Source: CAVYUC01 sp963783085
GTDB lineage: Bacteria; Bacteroidota; Bacteroidia; Bacteroidales; Prolixibacteraceae
DNA: 64,000 nucleotides
NCBI GenBank assembly: GCA_963783085.1
Contig: CAWAMJ010000020.1
Span: 806,001 to 870,000 of the forward strand
Direction: 5' to 3'
Positions within the stretch are counted from its first letter, which is position 1. Every line of letters starts with the position of its first letter. The notes under the pieces were generated by a model, which was not told the origin of the DNA, ran no database searches, and worked only from the letters and a program-made list of their open reading frames with translations. A program made the position numbers and the translations under genes. This document shows, piece after piece, positions 35,512 to 44,247 of the stretch.

Positions 35512-37125
35512 ATGCAATCGACACATGCTGCTGGCGACGTAAACTACCTGAACTACAGGGGTAAGTATAAGGGTTTGCTCGGGTGGGTCCTTTCAACCGA
35601 TCACAAACGAATTGGACTGCTGTACCTTTATTCGATGATGACCATGTTTACCATTGGTGCGCTTCTGGGGCTGGCTATGAAATTCGAACTGCTGGCGCCC
35701 GGCAAAACAATTATGGGGGCACAGGCTTACAACGCCACTTTTACGGTACACGGAGTCATTATGATTTTTATGATAGTTATTCCGGGTTTACCGGCTGTAT
35801 TCGGAAATTTGATGATGCCCATTATGATTGGCGCAAGAGACGTGGCATTTCCGAAGCTGAACCTGATGTCGTGGTACCTCTATGTAACCGGTGTTTTACT
35901 GGTGCTCGGTGCACTGTTGCTTGGTCCGGGTACACCGGATACGGGCTGGACTTTTTACGCGCCATACAGTTTTAAAACCGGAACAAACATGCTGCCGGCT
36001 ATTTTTGGCGCGTTTGTACTCGGGTTTTCTTCCATTTTAACCGGTTTAAACTTTTTGGTAACCATCCACCGTCTGCGGTGTCCGGGGCTTACCTGGATGA
36101 AACTGCCGCTTTTTGTGTGGACCATTTACGGAACAGCCTGGATTCAATTGCTGGCTACACCGATTGTGGGAATTACACTGGTGCTCGTTGCGCTGGAACG
36201 GATTTTCGGCGTCGGGGTGTTTGATCCCGCCCTAGGCGGCGACCCCACTTTGTATCAACACCTGTTCTGGATTTATTCACATCCCGCAGTTTACATTATG
36301 ATCCTGCCGGCAATGGGGGCCATTTCAGAAATCATACCTACATTTTCGCAAAAACATATTTTCGGCTATAAAGCATTGATTGCTTCTACCATGGCAATCG
36401 CTTTTGTGGGCTGGCTTGTTTGGGGCCATCACATGTTTACTGCAGGAATGAGCGGCACCGCTCAATATTATTTTTCATTGCTTACGTTTATTGTGGCAAT
36501 TCCCAGCGCAATTAAGGTGTTCAACTGGATATCGACCATGTACAAGGGTTCCATTAATGTACAAACTCCCTTATACTGGGCTGCTTCATTTATTTTTGTT
36601 TTCCTGATTGGCGGCCTGAGCGGTTTGGTTGTCGGTTCGCTTGCTACCGACGTTTATGTGCATGATACTGCGTTTGTGGTAGGCCACTTTCATTTTATTG
36701 TTTTTGGCGGCACAGGGTTCGCTTTTTTTGCGGCAATGCATTATTGGTTTCCAAAAATTTTCGGGAGAATGTACGATAAAACCTGGGCCAACATTGGCTG
36801 GCTGGTATTTTTTATCGGATTTTTAACGTTGTATTCTCCCATGTTTTACCTCGGAATGATTGGAATGCCCCGCCGGTACTACGACTATCTGGAAGAATTC
36901 CATGGCGGAAATATATTAAGTACGTTCGGATCCTGGATTTTAGCGTCGGGTTTAATTATAATCATTATTAACCTTATCCGTTCGGCGCGGCATGGCGAAC
37001 GAATGACAGACCCAAACCCCTGGCACGGAAAAACCCTGGAGTGGACAGTTCCATCGCCACCGCCGGTTGAAAATTTTGATGAAATTCCTGTAGTTGGCGA
37101 AAACGACGGACCGTATAATTACTAA
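35512..37125 (+). CDS. ctaD: Heme-copper oxidase subunit I (caa3-type, A2-like)
   Basis: The 537-residue catalytic subunit with 12 membrane helices and hemes a and a3-CuB. Ligand motifs: VHGVIMIFM (low-spin heme His), WIYSHPAVYIMILP (CuB His and Tyr; the helix VI Glu of A1 enzymes is replaced, with the Tyr-Ser pair of A2 oxidases), WGHHMFTAG (two CuB His), and VVGHFHFIVFG (heme a3 and heme a His). The YS pattern puts it near the caa3 oxidases of Thermus and Rhodothermus (established family knowledge). Operon order sco-I-III-IV-II-ctaB. Confidence 0.96.
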   Translation: MQSTHAAGDVNYLNYRGKYKGLLGWVLSTDHKRIGLLYLYSMMTMFTIGALLGLAMKFELLAPGKTIMGAQAYNATFTVHGVIMIFMIVIPGLPAVFGNLMMPIMIGARDVAFPKLNLMSWYLYVTGVLLVLGALLLGPGTPDTGWTFYAPYSFKTGTNMLPAIFGAFVLGFSSILTGLNFLVTIHRLRCPGLTWMKLPLFVWTIYGTAWIQLLATPIVGITLVLVALERIFGVGVFDPALGGDPTLYQHLFWIYSHPAVYIMILPAMGAISEIIPTFSQKHIFGYKALIASTMAIAFVGWLVWGHHMFTAGMSGTAQYYFSLLTFIVAIPSAIKVFNWISTMYKGSINVQTPLYWAASFIFVFLIGGLSGLVVGSLATDVYVHDTAFVVGHFHFIVFGGTGFAFFAAMHYWFPKIFGRMYDKTWANIGWLVFFIGFLTLYSPMFYLGMIGMPRRYYDYLEEFHGGNILSTFGSWILASGLIIIIINLIRSARHGERMTDPNPWHGKTLEWTVPSPPPVENFDEIPVVGENDGPYNY

Positions 37126-37139
37126 AACTTAAACCAGAT

Positions 37140-37760
37140 ATGGAACATTCTGAAAATGCACCTCATATACATTATGATGCGGAAGCTTCCAAAATAGGCA
37201 TGTGGATGTTTATTTTCACTGAATTACTGCTGTTTGGCGGCCTGTTTATCGTTTATTCGGTGTATCGTTACATGAATCCCGATGCTTTCCATTTGGCGGC
37301 CGACGAGCTCGACAGGTTTATCGGTTCGGTAAATACAATCATTTTGCTGGTAAGCAGTATGTTTATTGCCATGTCGACTTCGGCGCTGCAACAAAAGAAA
37401 AAAAGACTGACCCTGTTTTTATGCGCGCTTACTGTTTTTTTGGGTATTGTTTTCCTCATCAATAAATATTTTGAATGGGGACTTAAATTTCAACACGGAA
37501 TCTGGCCTGGTTCGCCACACATGCTTGAAACCATGAGCCAGGGAGAAATCCTGTTCTTCGGCCTCTATTTTATAATGACCGGACTACATGCACTGCACAT
37601 TATAGTGGGTTTGGTAATTATTGGTGTGGCCATGCGAAGGATTGTGAATGGAACCGTTCATGAAAACCGTGCTGCCATGCTCGAAAATGCCGGCTTGTAC
37701 TGGCACCTGGTCGATGTGATCTGGATTTTTCTGTTCCCGCTATTTTATCTGATAACCTAA
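37140..37760 (+). CDS. ctaE: Cytochrome c oxidase subunit III
   Basis: A 206-residue, five-helix subunit III of the short prokaryotic type lacking the first two helices. Landmarks: KIGMWMFIFTELLLFGGLF, the conserved Glu in FTELLLF, HGIWPGSPHMLETMSQGEILFFGLYFIMTGLHALHI and YWHLVDVIWIFLFPLFYL at the end. It follows ctaD by 14 bases. Confidence 0.95.
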   Translation: MEHSENAPHIHYDAEASKIGMWMFIFTELLLFGGLFIVYSVYRYMNPDAFHLAADELDRFIGSVNTIILLVSSMFIAMSTSALQQKKKRLTLFLCALTVFLGIVFLINKYFEWGLKFQHGIWPGSPHMLETMSQGEILFFGLYFIMTGLHALHIIVGLVIIGVAMRRIVNGTVHENRAAMLENAGLYWHLVDVIWIFLFPLFYLIT

Positions 37761-37772
37761 AAATTCCATACT

Positions 37773-38072
37773 ATGTCAAATGAAAAACAACCAAATGAAA
37801 AACATCATGTTGTACCTTACCGGGTTTATTTGCTGGTGTTGCTTGGTTTGGTAGCGCTCACACTTTCTTCCATAGGAATTACCAGTATTAATTTAGGCCA
37901 GTATACGGTTGCCGGTGCATTGATTTTTGCCTTGATTAAAACATTTCTGGTACTTACTTTTTTTATGCACCTGAAATACGATAAAATGTACATCAAACTG
38001 ATGGTGGCGTTTGTATTTGCCGTTTTTGTGGTTACAATAATTATTACTTTTTTAGACTACTTATACCGATAA
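37773..38072 (+). CDS. ctaF: Cytochrome c oxidase subunit IV
   Basis: A 99-residue small oxidase subunit with three membrane helices (about 16-36, 44-64, 76-97) separated by short loops; LIFALIKTFLVLTFFMHLKYDK is the family motif (KT...FFMHL). It assists assembly or stability of the caa3 complex. Twelve bases after ctaE and 3 bases before ctaC. Confidence 0.9.
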   Translation: MSNEKQPNEKHHVVPYRVYLLVLLGLVALTLSSIGITSINLGQYTVAGALIFALIKTFLVLTFFMHLKYDKMYIKLMVAFVFAVFVVTIIITFLDYLYR

Positions 38073-38075
38073 ACT

Positions 38076-39023
38076 ATGTACAACTCTGGCGTTCCACAGG
38101 CATCTAATTTTGTTCAAAGTGTAGATACGATTTTCATTATAATTATCGGCATCTCTTTTTTCTTCCTGATTGGATTAACAGTTGTCATGCTGGTGTTTAT
38201 TTACAAGTACAATAAAAAAAGAAATCCGGTACCTACACAATTTAAAGGAAGTATTTCGCTGGAAATATTATGGACAATAATACCGCTGGGGCTTACTCTT
38301 ATCATGTTTTATTATGGCTGGGCCGGCTGGAAACCAATGAATAATCCGCCAAAAGACAGTTATGAAATCACTGTTTATGCGCGAATGTGGAATTTTACTT
38401 TTGAATATGAAAACGGAAAACGCACCGACACACTGATGTTGCCGAAAGACCGGCCGGTAAAGCTGAACCTTGTCGCACTCGATGTTATTCACAGTTTATA
38501 TATTCCGGCATTTCGTGTGAAAAAGGATATGGTTCCCGGCAGGAAAGGTAATTTTATGTGGTTTGAACCACAACGGGAAGGCGAGTTTGATCTTTTTTGT
38601 GCGGAATATTGCGGCCTGCAGCATTCGTACATGTATAATACCGTGAAAGTTTTAAACGACAGCGCTTTTAATGCCTGGATGACCGATACAACAATGGTGG
38701 CGTCTGCCGGAGAGGTAGAATCTCCAACAGCCACCGGAAAACGGATAATGCAGAACATTGGTTGTTTTGCCTGCCATTCCGTAGACGGTTCGAGGTTGGT
38801 GGGACCATCGTTTAAGGGAATTTGGGGAGAACAGCAAACCGTGGTAACCGATGGCGAAACCCGGCAGGTTACCGTCGATGAGGAATATATACGACGTTCG
38901 GTTTATTCGCCAAATGCCGATGTCGTTGACGGTTTTCCCAAAGGCCTGATGGTGTCCTATCAGGGCCAGTTGTCAGACGACGATATTCACAATATCGTGG
39001 AATATCTTAAAACATTGGAGTAA
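38076..39023 (+). CDS. ctaC: Cytochrome c oxidase subunit II fused to cytochrome c (caa3)
   Basis: A 315-residue subunit II with two membrane helices (about 17-40 and 60-85), a cupredoxin domain and a C-terminal heme c domain. CuA ligands: His in LDVIHSLYIP and the cluster CAEYCGLQHSYM (Cys, Glu, Cys, His, Met). The heme c motif CFACH is at about 229-233 with a distal Met in PKGLMVSYQ. The fusion makes this a caa3 oxidase that takes electrons through its own cytochrome c. There is no clear N-terminal lipoprotein signal. Subunit II being last of the structural genes is unusual. Confidence 0.95.
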   Translation: MYNSGVPQASNFVQSVDTIFIIIIGISFFFLIGLTVVMLVFIYKYNKKRNPVPTQFKGSISLEILWTIIPLGLTLIMFYYGWAGWKPMNNPPKDSYEITVYARMWNFTFEYENGKRTDTLMLPKDRPVKLNLVALDVIHSLYIPAFRVKKDMVPGRKGNFMWFEPQREGEFDLFCAEYCGLQHSYMYNTVKVLNDSAFNAWMTDTTMVASAGEVESPTATGKRIMQNIGCFACHSVDGSRLVGPSFKGIWGEQQTVVTDGETRQVTVDEEYIRRSVYSPNADVVDGFPKGLMVSYQGQLSDDDIHNIVEYLKTLE

Positions 39024-39027
39024 CATT

Positions 39028-39885
39028 TTGAAACAGAAATTGAAAATTCTTTTGGAGTTGGGTAAAATGCGAATTTCTCTACCCATCGCTTTGTCGGCGC
39101 TGACAGGCTATATTTTGTATACCGAAAGTTTCGATGTGCAAAGTTTTTATCTGTCTGCCGGGGTTTTCCTGATGGCCTGCAGCTCAAGCGCGTTAAATCA
39201 CTGGCAGGAACGGAAAACCGACGCCCAAATGCCGCGCACAAAAAACCGCCCGATTCCCTCCGGAAAAATTAGTGCAAAAAGCGGGTTCATTATTGCCCTG
39301 GCTTTTGCTGTTTCCGGTTCGCTGATTTTGTGGGTTTCAAACCCTCCAATGGCTTTGATTTTAAGCTGGGCTACATTGTTTTTTTACAACCTGGTTTATA
39401 CCCCGCTGAAAAAAATTAGCGCTTTTGCTGTGATTCCCGGTTCCATGGTTGGCGCTTTGCCACCGATGATAGGATGGACAGCAGCCGGTGGCAGCCTCAC
39501 GTCGGAAATGATTTTAATTGTGGCCACCTTCTTTTTTATCGGACAAATTCCTCATTTCTGGCTGTTGTTACTGTTGTTTGGCGACCAGTACAAACTGGCA
39601 GGGTTGCCCAGCCTGAACCAGATTTTCAGCAATACCCAAATTAAACGAATTACGTATAGCTGGATTTTAACCACTTCGGCCGCAGCATTGCTGGTCATTT
39701 TTTTCATATTTAACAATGCAACGTTAACCTTCATTTTGTTGCTGTACACATTTTACCTGCTAGCATCGCTCAGCATCTCCATTCTCCGGGAGAGCGATTT
39801 TAAAGTTCGTCCGGTTTTCTACAAACTGAATTTCCTTTACCTGTTTATGATGTTTTTTCTTATTGCCGACAGCCTGATGAGGTAG
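39028..39885 (+). CDS. ctaB: Protoheme IX farnesyltransferase (heme o synthase)
   Basis: UbiA-family prenyltransferase of 285 residues with about nine membrane helices, making heme o for the oxidase. The first prenyl-diphosphate motif reads NHWQERKTDAQMPRTKNRP, where the first Asp-rich box is weaker than the usual N-x3-D-x3-D; the MPRTKNRPIPSGKIS part is canonical. The TTG start at 39028 has a GGAG seven bases upstream, better placed than for the ATG at 39067, so I keep TTG. No ctaA heme a synthase is in the operon. It ends 5 bases before the convergent ppx. Confidence 0.9.
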   Translation: MKQKLKILLELGKMRISLPIALSALTGYILYTESFDVQSFYLSAGVFLMACSSSALNHWQERKTDAQMPRTKNRPIPSGKISAKSGFIIALAFAVSGSLILWVSNPPMALILSWATLFFYNLVYTPLKKISAFAVIPGSMVGALPPMIGWTAAGGSLTSEMILIVATFFFIGQIPHFWLLLLLFGDQYKLAGLPSLNQIFSNTQIKRITYSWILTTSAAALLVIFFIFNNATLTFILLLYTFYLLASLSISILRESDFKVRPVFYKLNFLYLFMMFFLIADSLMR

Positions 39886-39890
39886 TTGAA

Positions 39891-40901
39891 TTATTCATTG
39901 TTGTTTTTTTCTGTCGGTATGGTGCCGGAATTTTTAAAGCTGATGTGAACCGGCGACCTGGCTTTGTCTTTTAATCTTTTGTTGATCAGCGCGTCGATGG
40001 TTTCGTAAAGAACACCTTCGCGCAGGGAATAATCGGTGTGAATAATTTTTTTTATCCCGGTTTCCGAAATTAATTGTTCAATGAGAATAACAGCAGGAAC
40101 AATCAAATCGATTCGAACTCTGTCCATTCCTTTCATATTCTCACGTTCGAACCGGGTAGAACGGATTAACCTGTTGTAAATGTCGTAAAATTCATTCAGT
40201 GAAATTTCCTTATGCCGCCGCCCGGTTTCACCCGGATCAGCCTGGTCAATAATATCTGAAATCGTATCGAAAGAACCTGAACAGCCGATTAGTGTTCGGA
40301 TGTATTCATCTTTACAAATTTCAAATCCTTTTTTATGTTCCTGCAAATAAAAAGATTTTAGCTGCGATATTTCATCCTCGTTTACCGGATCCGATAGTTT
40401 AAATTTATTAATTACCCTTGCCATTCCGGTTGGGCGGCTCTCCTTCCAAATCATTTCTTTTTCATAAGCCAGAATGAATTCGTTACTTCCTCCGCCGATA
40501 TCAAGAATTACCGATGTATCTTTTATTTCCCCCAGAGCCAGCAGTACGCCGCGAAAAATTAACTCAGCCTCTTTTTCTCCGGAAATGACGTTCACCGTCC
40601 AACCGGTTTCATTAACAAGGGTTTCAAGAAATTCGGTTTTGTTGGATGCCGAACGAATTGCCGACGTAGCCAGTACTTTTATATTTTCTGTGTCGTATTT
40701 TTTTATGATTTTTTTGCAGTTGGAGAATGCATCGAGCACCCGGAAAGTGGCATCGGCACTTATTTCATCCGATTTGATTTTTGCATCGCCCAGCCCCACC
40801 AGTTGTTTACTCCGGTGCAATATTGTGTAGTCTTTATCGTTGATGCTTGCTACCAAAAGATTGCAGGTGTTTGTTCCCAGGTCGATAATTGCAATTTTCA
40901 T
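39891..40901 (-). CDS. ppx: Exopolyphosphatase / pppGpp phosphohydrolase family protein
   Basis: A 336-residue ASKHA-fold phosphatase. Begins MKIAIIDLGTNTCNLL (phosphate loop 1), contains VLATSAIRSASN, the second phosphate motif VILDIGGGSNEFI with catalytic Glu in SGEKEAELIFRGV, and a C-terminal GMDRVRIDLIVPAV. It hydrolyses inorganic polyphosphate and/or pppGpp; short Ppx/GppA proteins of this length lack the C-terminal HD domain. ATG at 40901 gives the standard start; an ATG 5 codons earlier adds MHKNR. The start lies 16 bases after the end of the upstream membrane protein gene. Confidence 0.92.
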   Translation of the reverse strand: MKIAIIDLGTNTCNLLVASINDKDYTILHRSKQLVGLGDAKIKSDEISADATFRVLDAFSNCKKIIKKYDTENIKVLATSAIRSASNKTEFLETLVNETGWTVNVISGEKEAELIFRGVLLALGEIKDTSVILDIGGGSNEFILAYEKEMIWKESRPTGMARVINKFKLSDPVNEDEISQLKSFYLQEHKKGFEICKDEYIRTLIGCSGSFDTISDIIDQADPGETGRRHKEISLNEFYDIYNRLIRSTRFERENMKGMDRVRIDLIVPAVILIEQLISETGIKKIIHTDYSLREGVLYETIDALINKRLKDKARSPVHISFKNSGTIPTEKNNNE

Positions 40902-40916
40902 TCTGTTTTTATGCAC

Positions 40917-41324
40917 TTAATGAATAATAAGCAATATAAGATAAACCAACGAAACAAGCAAGGAGAAAGCCATTGGTACAATGTATGGGTACCGTTCTTT
41001 GGAAGCAAAGGTCCAGCCGAGGCTGTTGAGCGTTGTATAAGCCAGTGCGCCGGCCGCAAATGGCAGCATCGACCAACCTGCATCTACATTTAAAAAAATA
41101 AGCACGGGCGAAAAAACCAACAATGCTGCCGTAGCATATTCCGCCATCCAGTGGGGCCAGAATAAGTTTCCTGAATCGTCGTCGCGCACTTTAAAAATCC
41201 CTTTTGAAAGATCGATCAGAGGGTTTGAAACGATGTCGCGGGTCCAGATGACCAGCATGCTTAAACCTATGAACATAAAAAGGATATAAATTACCTTAAA
41301 AGCCACATTTGTTTCGTTCATCAT
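40917..41324 (-). CDS. Four-helix membrane protein upstream of ppx
   Basis: A 135-residue protein with four hydrophobic helices (about 7-27, 62-80, 83-102, 110-133). The loop between helices 1 and 2 is charged (SKGIFKVRDDDSGNLFWPHWMAEY). I do not recognise a characterised family. Gene adjacency with ppx suggests cotranscription. The second Met is an equally good start. Confidence 0.65.
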   Translation of the reverse strand: MMNETNVAFKVIYILFMFIGLSMLVIWTRDIVSNPLIDLSKGIFKVRDDDSGNLFWPHWMAEYATAALLVFSPVLIFLNVDAGWSMLPFAAGALAYTTLNSLGWTFASKERYPYIVPMAFSLLVSLVYLILLIIH

Positions 41325-41357
41325 TTTTTATTTAAAGTTACTGAAAACAGGTACGGC

Positions 41358-42974
41358 CTATTTCCGGTTTTTTTGGCCCTCTTCAAAATCCTCAATTACC
41401 GGTTGCGAACGCCTGATTCGGGGAGACTGGGACCTCATTTTTCCGAACAGCTTTTTTAAGGTCTGGTGTTTACCTTCATGCTCCAGCACCTTTATAAATA
41501 CCTCAAAAAGGTTATTTTGCATCTGCACGTTTTTTTTGTAAAAGCTTTCAATTTCTGCAAATACTTCATTGTCAGAAGTTGATTTTTGCCTCCATTTGCC
41601 CAATAGCAGATATTCAAAAACAATACTCTGGTTAAAGCGGATGTAAGTATTTTTTCCCAATAAACCCTCCGGCTCGGGATACTCGTATATAATTCCTCCT
41701 GCAATCAATTCACGGTAGGCAATTTTGTTAATTTCCGTGTTCGACATCAACAGCATTTTCTCTACCGAATCGGTTTCTTTTCCCCAGTTGCACAATTCAA
41801 TCAGGCTGTCGAGAATTATTATTTTATCATCACGGTAGGGCGAAGAATTCAGCTTTTTTTCAAGATAGGTTTTCAGCAGCGGAATTACACCTGCCGCGCC
41901 GGTTTGGTTGAATTGTTCAATAGCGAGTGAAAGAAAAAACGGATTACGCATAAATTTAAATAAAAAGCCGGAGGTGAACTCCTTATGTGCATTTTCGATG
42001 TTCCATTTTTTCAAAATTTCCTTTATTTCCAATTTGGAATAGAGCGGGATATTCCGCGCGTCGGTCATGTTATGTTCGGTGAAATCCATTTTAAACCAAC
42101 TCGATTTGTACAGCGGATTTTTTGTGAGCAGGTAATTAAGGATACCAAGATTTTCGGGTTTACAGGTTAGAACCATTTTATACCACGTATTTTCTATGCT
42201 CATAATCATGCGCATCAGGTTTTCCATCAGGTAATGGTAGCGCTCTTTCTCAAAAAATATTTCGTCCACATCGTCGATAAACACAATAATCCGGCCTTTT
42301 CGCCTTTCGGGATTTTGCTGAAAATAAAATTCGATGCTCGAACGAATTTTAAACTCGAGAAACTGGCCAAATAATTCGAAGTTGGAGTTTTTGGAATAGA
42401 GATTGAAAAAAATTCCGCCGTCGATTAAAAAAGCAATGTCGTTTTTATGCTTTGCATTCGGTTCTGTAAAATATTGTTCCACCAATTGTACAATGGTTGT
42501 TGTTTTACCAAATCCGTCAGGTGCAACAAAAACAGCGGCAGTGTTTGGAGACTGCAAAAACTTTTCAAATTTTTCTTTGGCAAACGACCTTAAAATGGTC
42601 CTCTCCGGAATATATCCTGATTTTTCTTTCATTGAGCTTAATGAAGAACGGGTAATGGCAGTGATCCTGTTTTTCAGGGCATTCCAGACATCGCTGGCAG
42701 ATTCGGAATATTTTGAATTGTCATAGTAGTTCAGGTAGTCTTCCCAGCCTTCAAACCCAACGAATTGTGCAAAAGTTTCCAGCGTATATTTTGAAGTTTT
42801 AAAAGGCGACTGAATAATGCCAAAAAAACGTTTAATGGTCGATACGCTAATCTGGCGCTGTGTATCTTCCCTTACTTTTTTAGATAACCGGGTGCAATCC
42901 TTGCTGTATTGAATCTTCTCCCCGATTTTCACCTCGATGTCTTTTTTTAAAAGGTCGTAAATTTCATTATCCAT
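41358..42974 (-). CDS. STAND/NACHT-like P-loop ATPase with HTH-like N-terminal domain
   Basis: A 538-residue protein. Residues 1-85 form a domain I recognise from many Bacteroidota signalling proteins (LSKKVREDTQRQISVSTIKRFFG, then SKYTLETFAQFVGFEGWEDY), built like a DNA-binding or protein-binding helix-turn-helix. The NTPase core has Walker A APDGFGKT (151-158) and Walker B RIIVFIDDVDEI (228-239), with a winged-helix-like C-terminal part (about 375-470). These features fit the STAND class of regulated switches used in signalling and anti-phage defence. There is no attached nuclease or protease. The CHAT-TPR operon lies 1.3 kb away on the same strand, separated by two small forward genes. Confidence 0.75.
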   Translation of the reverse strand: MDNEIYDLLKKDIEVKIGEKIQYSKDCTRLSKKVREDTQRQISVSTIKRFFGIIQSPFKTSKYTLETFAQFVGFEGWEDYLNYYDNSKYSESASDVWNALKNRITAITRSSLSSMKEKSGYIPERTILRSFAKEKFEKFLQSPNTAAVFVAPDGFGKTTTIVQLVEQYFTEPNAKHKNDIAFLIDGGIFFNLYSKNSNFELFGQFLEFKIRSSIEFYFQQNPERRKGRIIVFIDDVDEIFFEKERYHYLMENLMRMIMSIENTWYKMVLTCKPENLGILNYLLTKNPLYKSSWFKMDFTEHNMTDARNIPLYSKLEIKEILKKWNIENAHKEFTSGFLFKFMRNPFFLSLAIEQFNQTGAAGVIPLLKTYLEKKLNSSPYRDDKIIILDSLIELCNWGKETDSVEKMLLMSNTEINKIAYRELIAGGIIYEYPEPEGLLGKNTYIRFNQSIVFEYLLLGKWRQKSTSDNEVFAEIESFYKKNVQMQNNLFEVFIKVLEHEGKHQTLKKLFGKMRSQSPRIRRSQPVIEDFEEGQKNRK

Positions 42975-43282
42975 CTTTTGAAATTACTAAATATTTATGA
43001 CTCGCAGGAACCTATAAGTATTAAAACCAGTGGGTTTAGAAAAAGTTTGATGCATTTTATACCTAAATTACCGAATCTGGTATTTTTTAAAAAAATCAAA
43101 ATGAATAAAATGAACAGGACAATGATGATTTTTTTGACATTCGGGAATTTTTGTTGATTGTATATTTGAAACGTAGAATAACTGATACTTCAGAACTTCG
43201 AACACAGGAAAAAATCACTAACTGATATTAAAAGCTGTTTCTGTTGTAGGGAAAGAATTTATGTAACTAAAAAACAATAAGT
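42975..43282. other. Intergenic region with a divergent promoter area
   Basis: Between the ATPase gene (minus) and the small forward gene. TATATTTG at 43161-43168 with TTTG at 43133-43136 (24-nt spacing) is a probable plus-strand promoter; none was seen for the ATPase. No ORF. Confidence 0.45.
43161..43168 (+). promoter_or_regulatory. -7 promoter element for the small forward genes
   Basis: TATATTTG fits TAnnTTTG; the nearest TTTG is 24 nt upstream, slightly far. It predicts a leader of about 110 bases before the ATG at 43283. Confidence 0.4.
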
Positions 43283-43558
43283 ATGCTGGAATATGCGAAA
43301 CAAATATTGCCTAAAATTACCCTTTGGAAAAAGTTGTTCAGGAAAGAGCTGATAAAATGTTTTCAATGGACAGAAGATGGCGAGAGAGGAGAATTGTATA
43401 ATTGGTGTTGTGAAAATTTTTCCGACGGACATTCCGACGTGCTGATGGAGGTTGGCAGAATGTACAACCTGAACCGGCAGAATGTGCGGATTCCAAAAAA
43501 TTATCTGCACACTGCACTGCAAAACAACAAAAAAACAACATTTCAAAATGCCGGTTAA
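43283..43558 (+). CDS. Small hypothetical protein
   Basis: A 91-residue basic protein, MLEYAKQILPKITLWKKLF start, followed by helical segment RKELIKCFQWTEDGERGEL and YNWCCENF. The composition (balanced charges, no Ser/Cys skew) is that of a real protein, unlike the overlapping minus-strand frames. Similar small MLEYAK-type proteins are known to me from Bacteroidota genomes, with no function assigned. A promoter upstream and a terminator at 43997 support a forward transcription unit with the next small gene. Confidence 0.55.
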   Translation: MLEYAKQILPKITLWKKLFRKELIKCFQWTEDGERGELYNWCCENFSDGHSDVLMEVGRMYNLNRQNVRIPKNYLHTALQNNKKTTFQNAG

Positions 43559-43674
43559 AAGCGGTTGTTCATTAGCTGAGCACGAAATGAACAAAATGAA
43601 CAGCAAAATGCTGTGATTGCAATAATGGTAGTAATGAAAGATGAATTATTTTTAACATCTAAAACCCTGTAAAA

Positions 43675-43866
43675 ATGACTGTAACGGAAAAAAAACAAAC
43701 AAAGGTGGTGTATCAGAGCGGGCTGGAACAAACAGGAATCGTTTTTCGATACAATTCTTCGGGAAAAATTAAACGACCGCTGGTTTTCAACAAGAACAGA
43801 AATCCGCTGGATTTTGTAGTGGACTGGCAACTGAACGATGTTGAAGACGACCTCCTGCTGGATTGA
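43675..43866 (+). CDS. Small hypothetical protein
   Basis: A 63-residue protein, MTVTEKKQTKVVYQSGLEQTG start and acidic end NDVEDDLLLD. No signal peptide or membrane helix. It follows the previous small gene by 116 bases on the same strand. I do not recognise it. Opposite-strand frames here are Ser/Phe-rich and look like shadows. Confidence 0.45.
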   Translation: MTVTEKKQTKVVYQSGLEQTGIVFRYNSSGKIKRPLVFNKNRNPLDFVVDWQLNDVEDDLLLD

Positions 43867-43996
43867 TTGCAGAAATGCTGACAGCCGCAAAAAGAAATTC
43901 GACTAGTAAAAACCGACAGAAGATTTTGAACTTTAATTGTCTCAGTACCTGGTTTAAACAGGTCAACAATGCCCAACATACAAGTAATACAGTATC

Positions 43997-44034
43997 AAAA
44001 CAGCAGGGTTTTTAATTCTGTTGTTTTGTTTTTT
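43997..44034 (+). terminator. Terminator of the small forward genes
   Basis: AAAACAGCAG pairs with CTGTTGTTTT (one G-U) around an 11-base loop and is followed by GTTTTTT. Correct orientation for the two small plus-strand genes. Confidence 0.6.
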
Positions 44035-44161
44035 ACCTGAGATTTATCAGGTCAGGTTCATTCCCAATTTCCCGATAACCGTTAATCCCCGAACCACTTT
44101 TCTTTATAAATCATCATGAATTGTTATTGAATTACAGACAAAGAAAATGTGGTGGCTGATA

Positions 44162-44206
44162 AAAGACGAAGTGGCGGAATTAGTTTAATTTCCGTGCTTC
44201 GTCTTT
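44162..44206 (-). terminator. Long hairpin terminator at the end of the TPR-CHAT operon
   Basis: AAAGACGAAG (44162-44171) and CTTCGTCTTT (44197-44206) form a perfect 10-bp outer stem; inside, GGAATTA and TAATTTCC extend it. It lies 40 bases past the TPR gene stop. Confidence 0.6.
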
Positions 44207-44247
44207 CCGGTGAAATGTGGTACAGGTTTATGGACATTTTACCCGGA

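Larger units (their letters stand above)
43867..44247. other. Intergenic region between convergent units
   Basis: About 380 bases holding two hairpins: 43997-44034 (plus-strand terminator) and 44162-44206 (long hairpin next to the TPR gene end). A weaker ACCTGA/TCAGGT palindrome lies at 44035-44052. No ORF. Confidence 0.6.

Noticed and set aside
43259..43890. Minus-strand ORFs of about 115 residues opposite the two small forward genes
   Set aside because: Cys/Ser/Phe-rich with no plausible domains, while the forward genes have a promoter and terminator in the right order.
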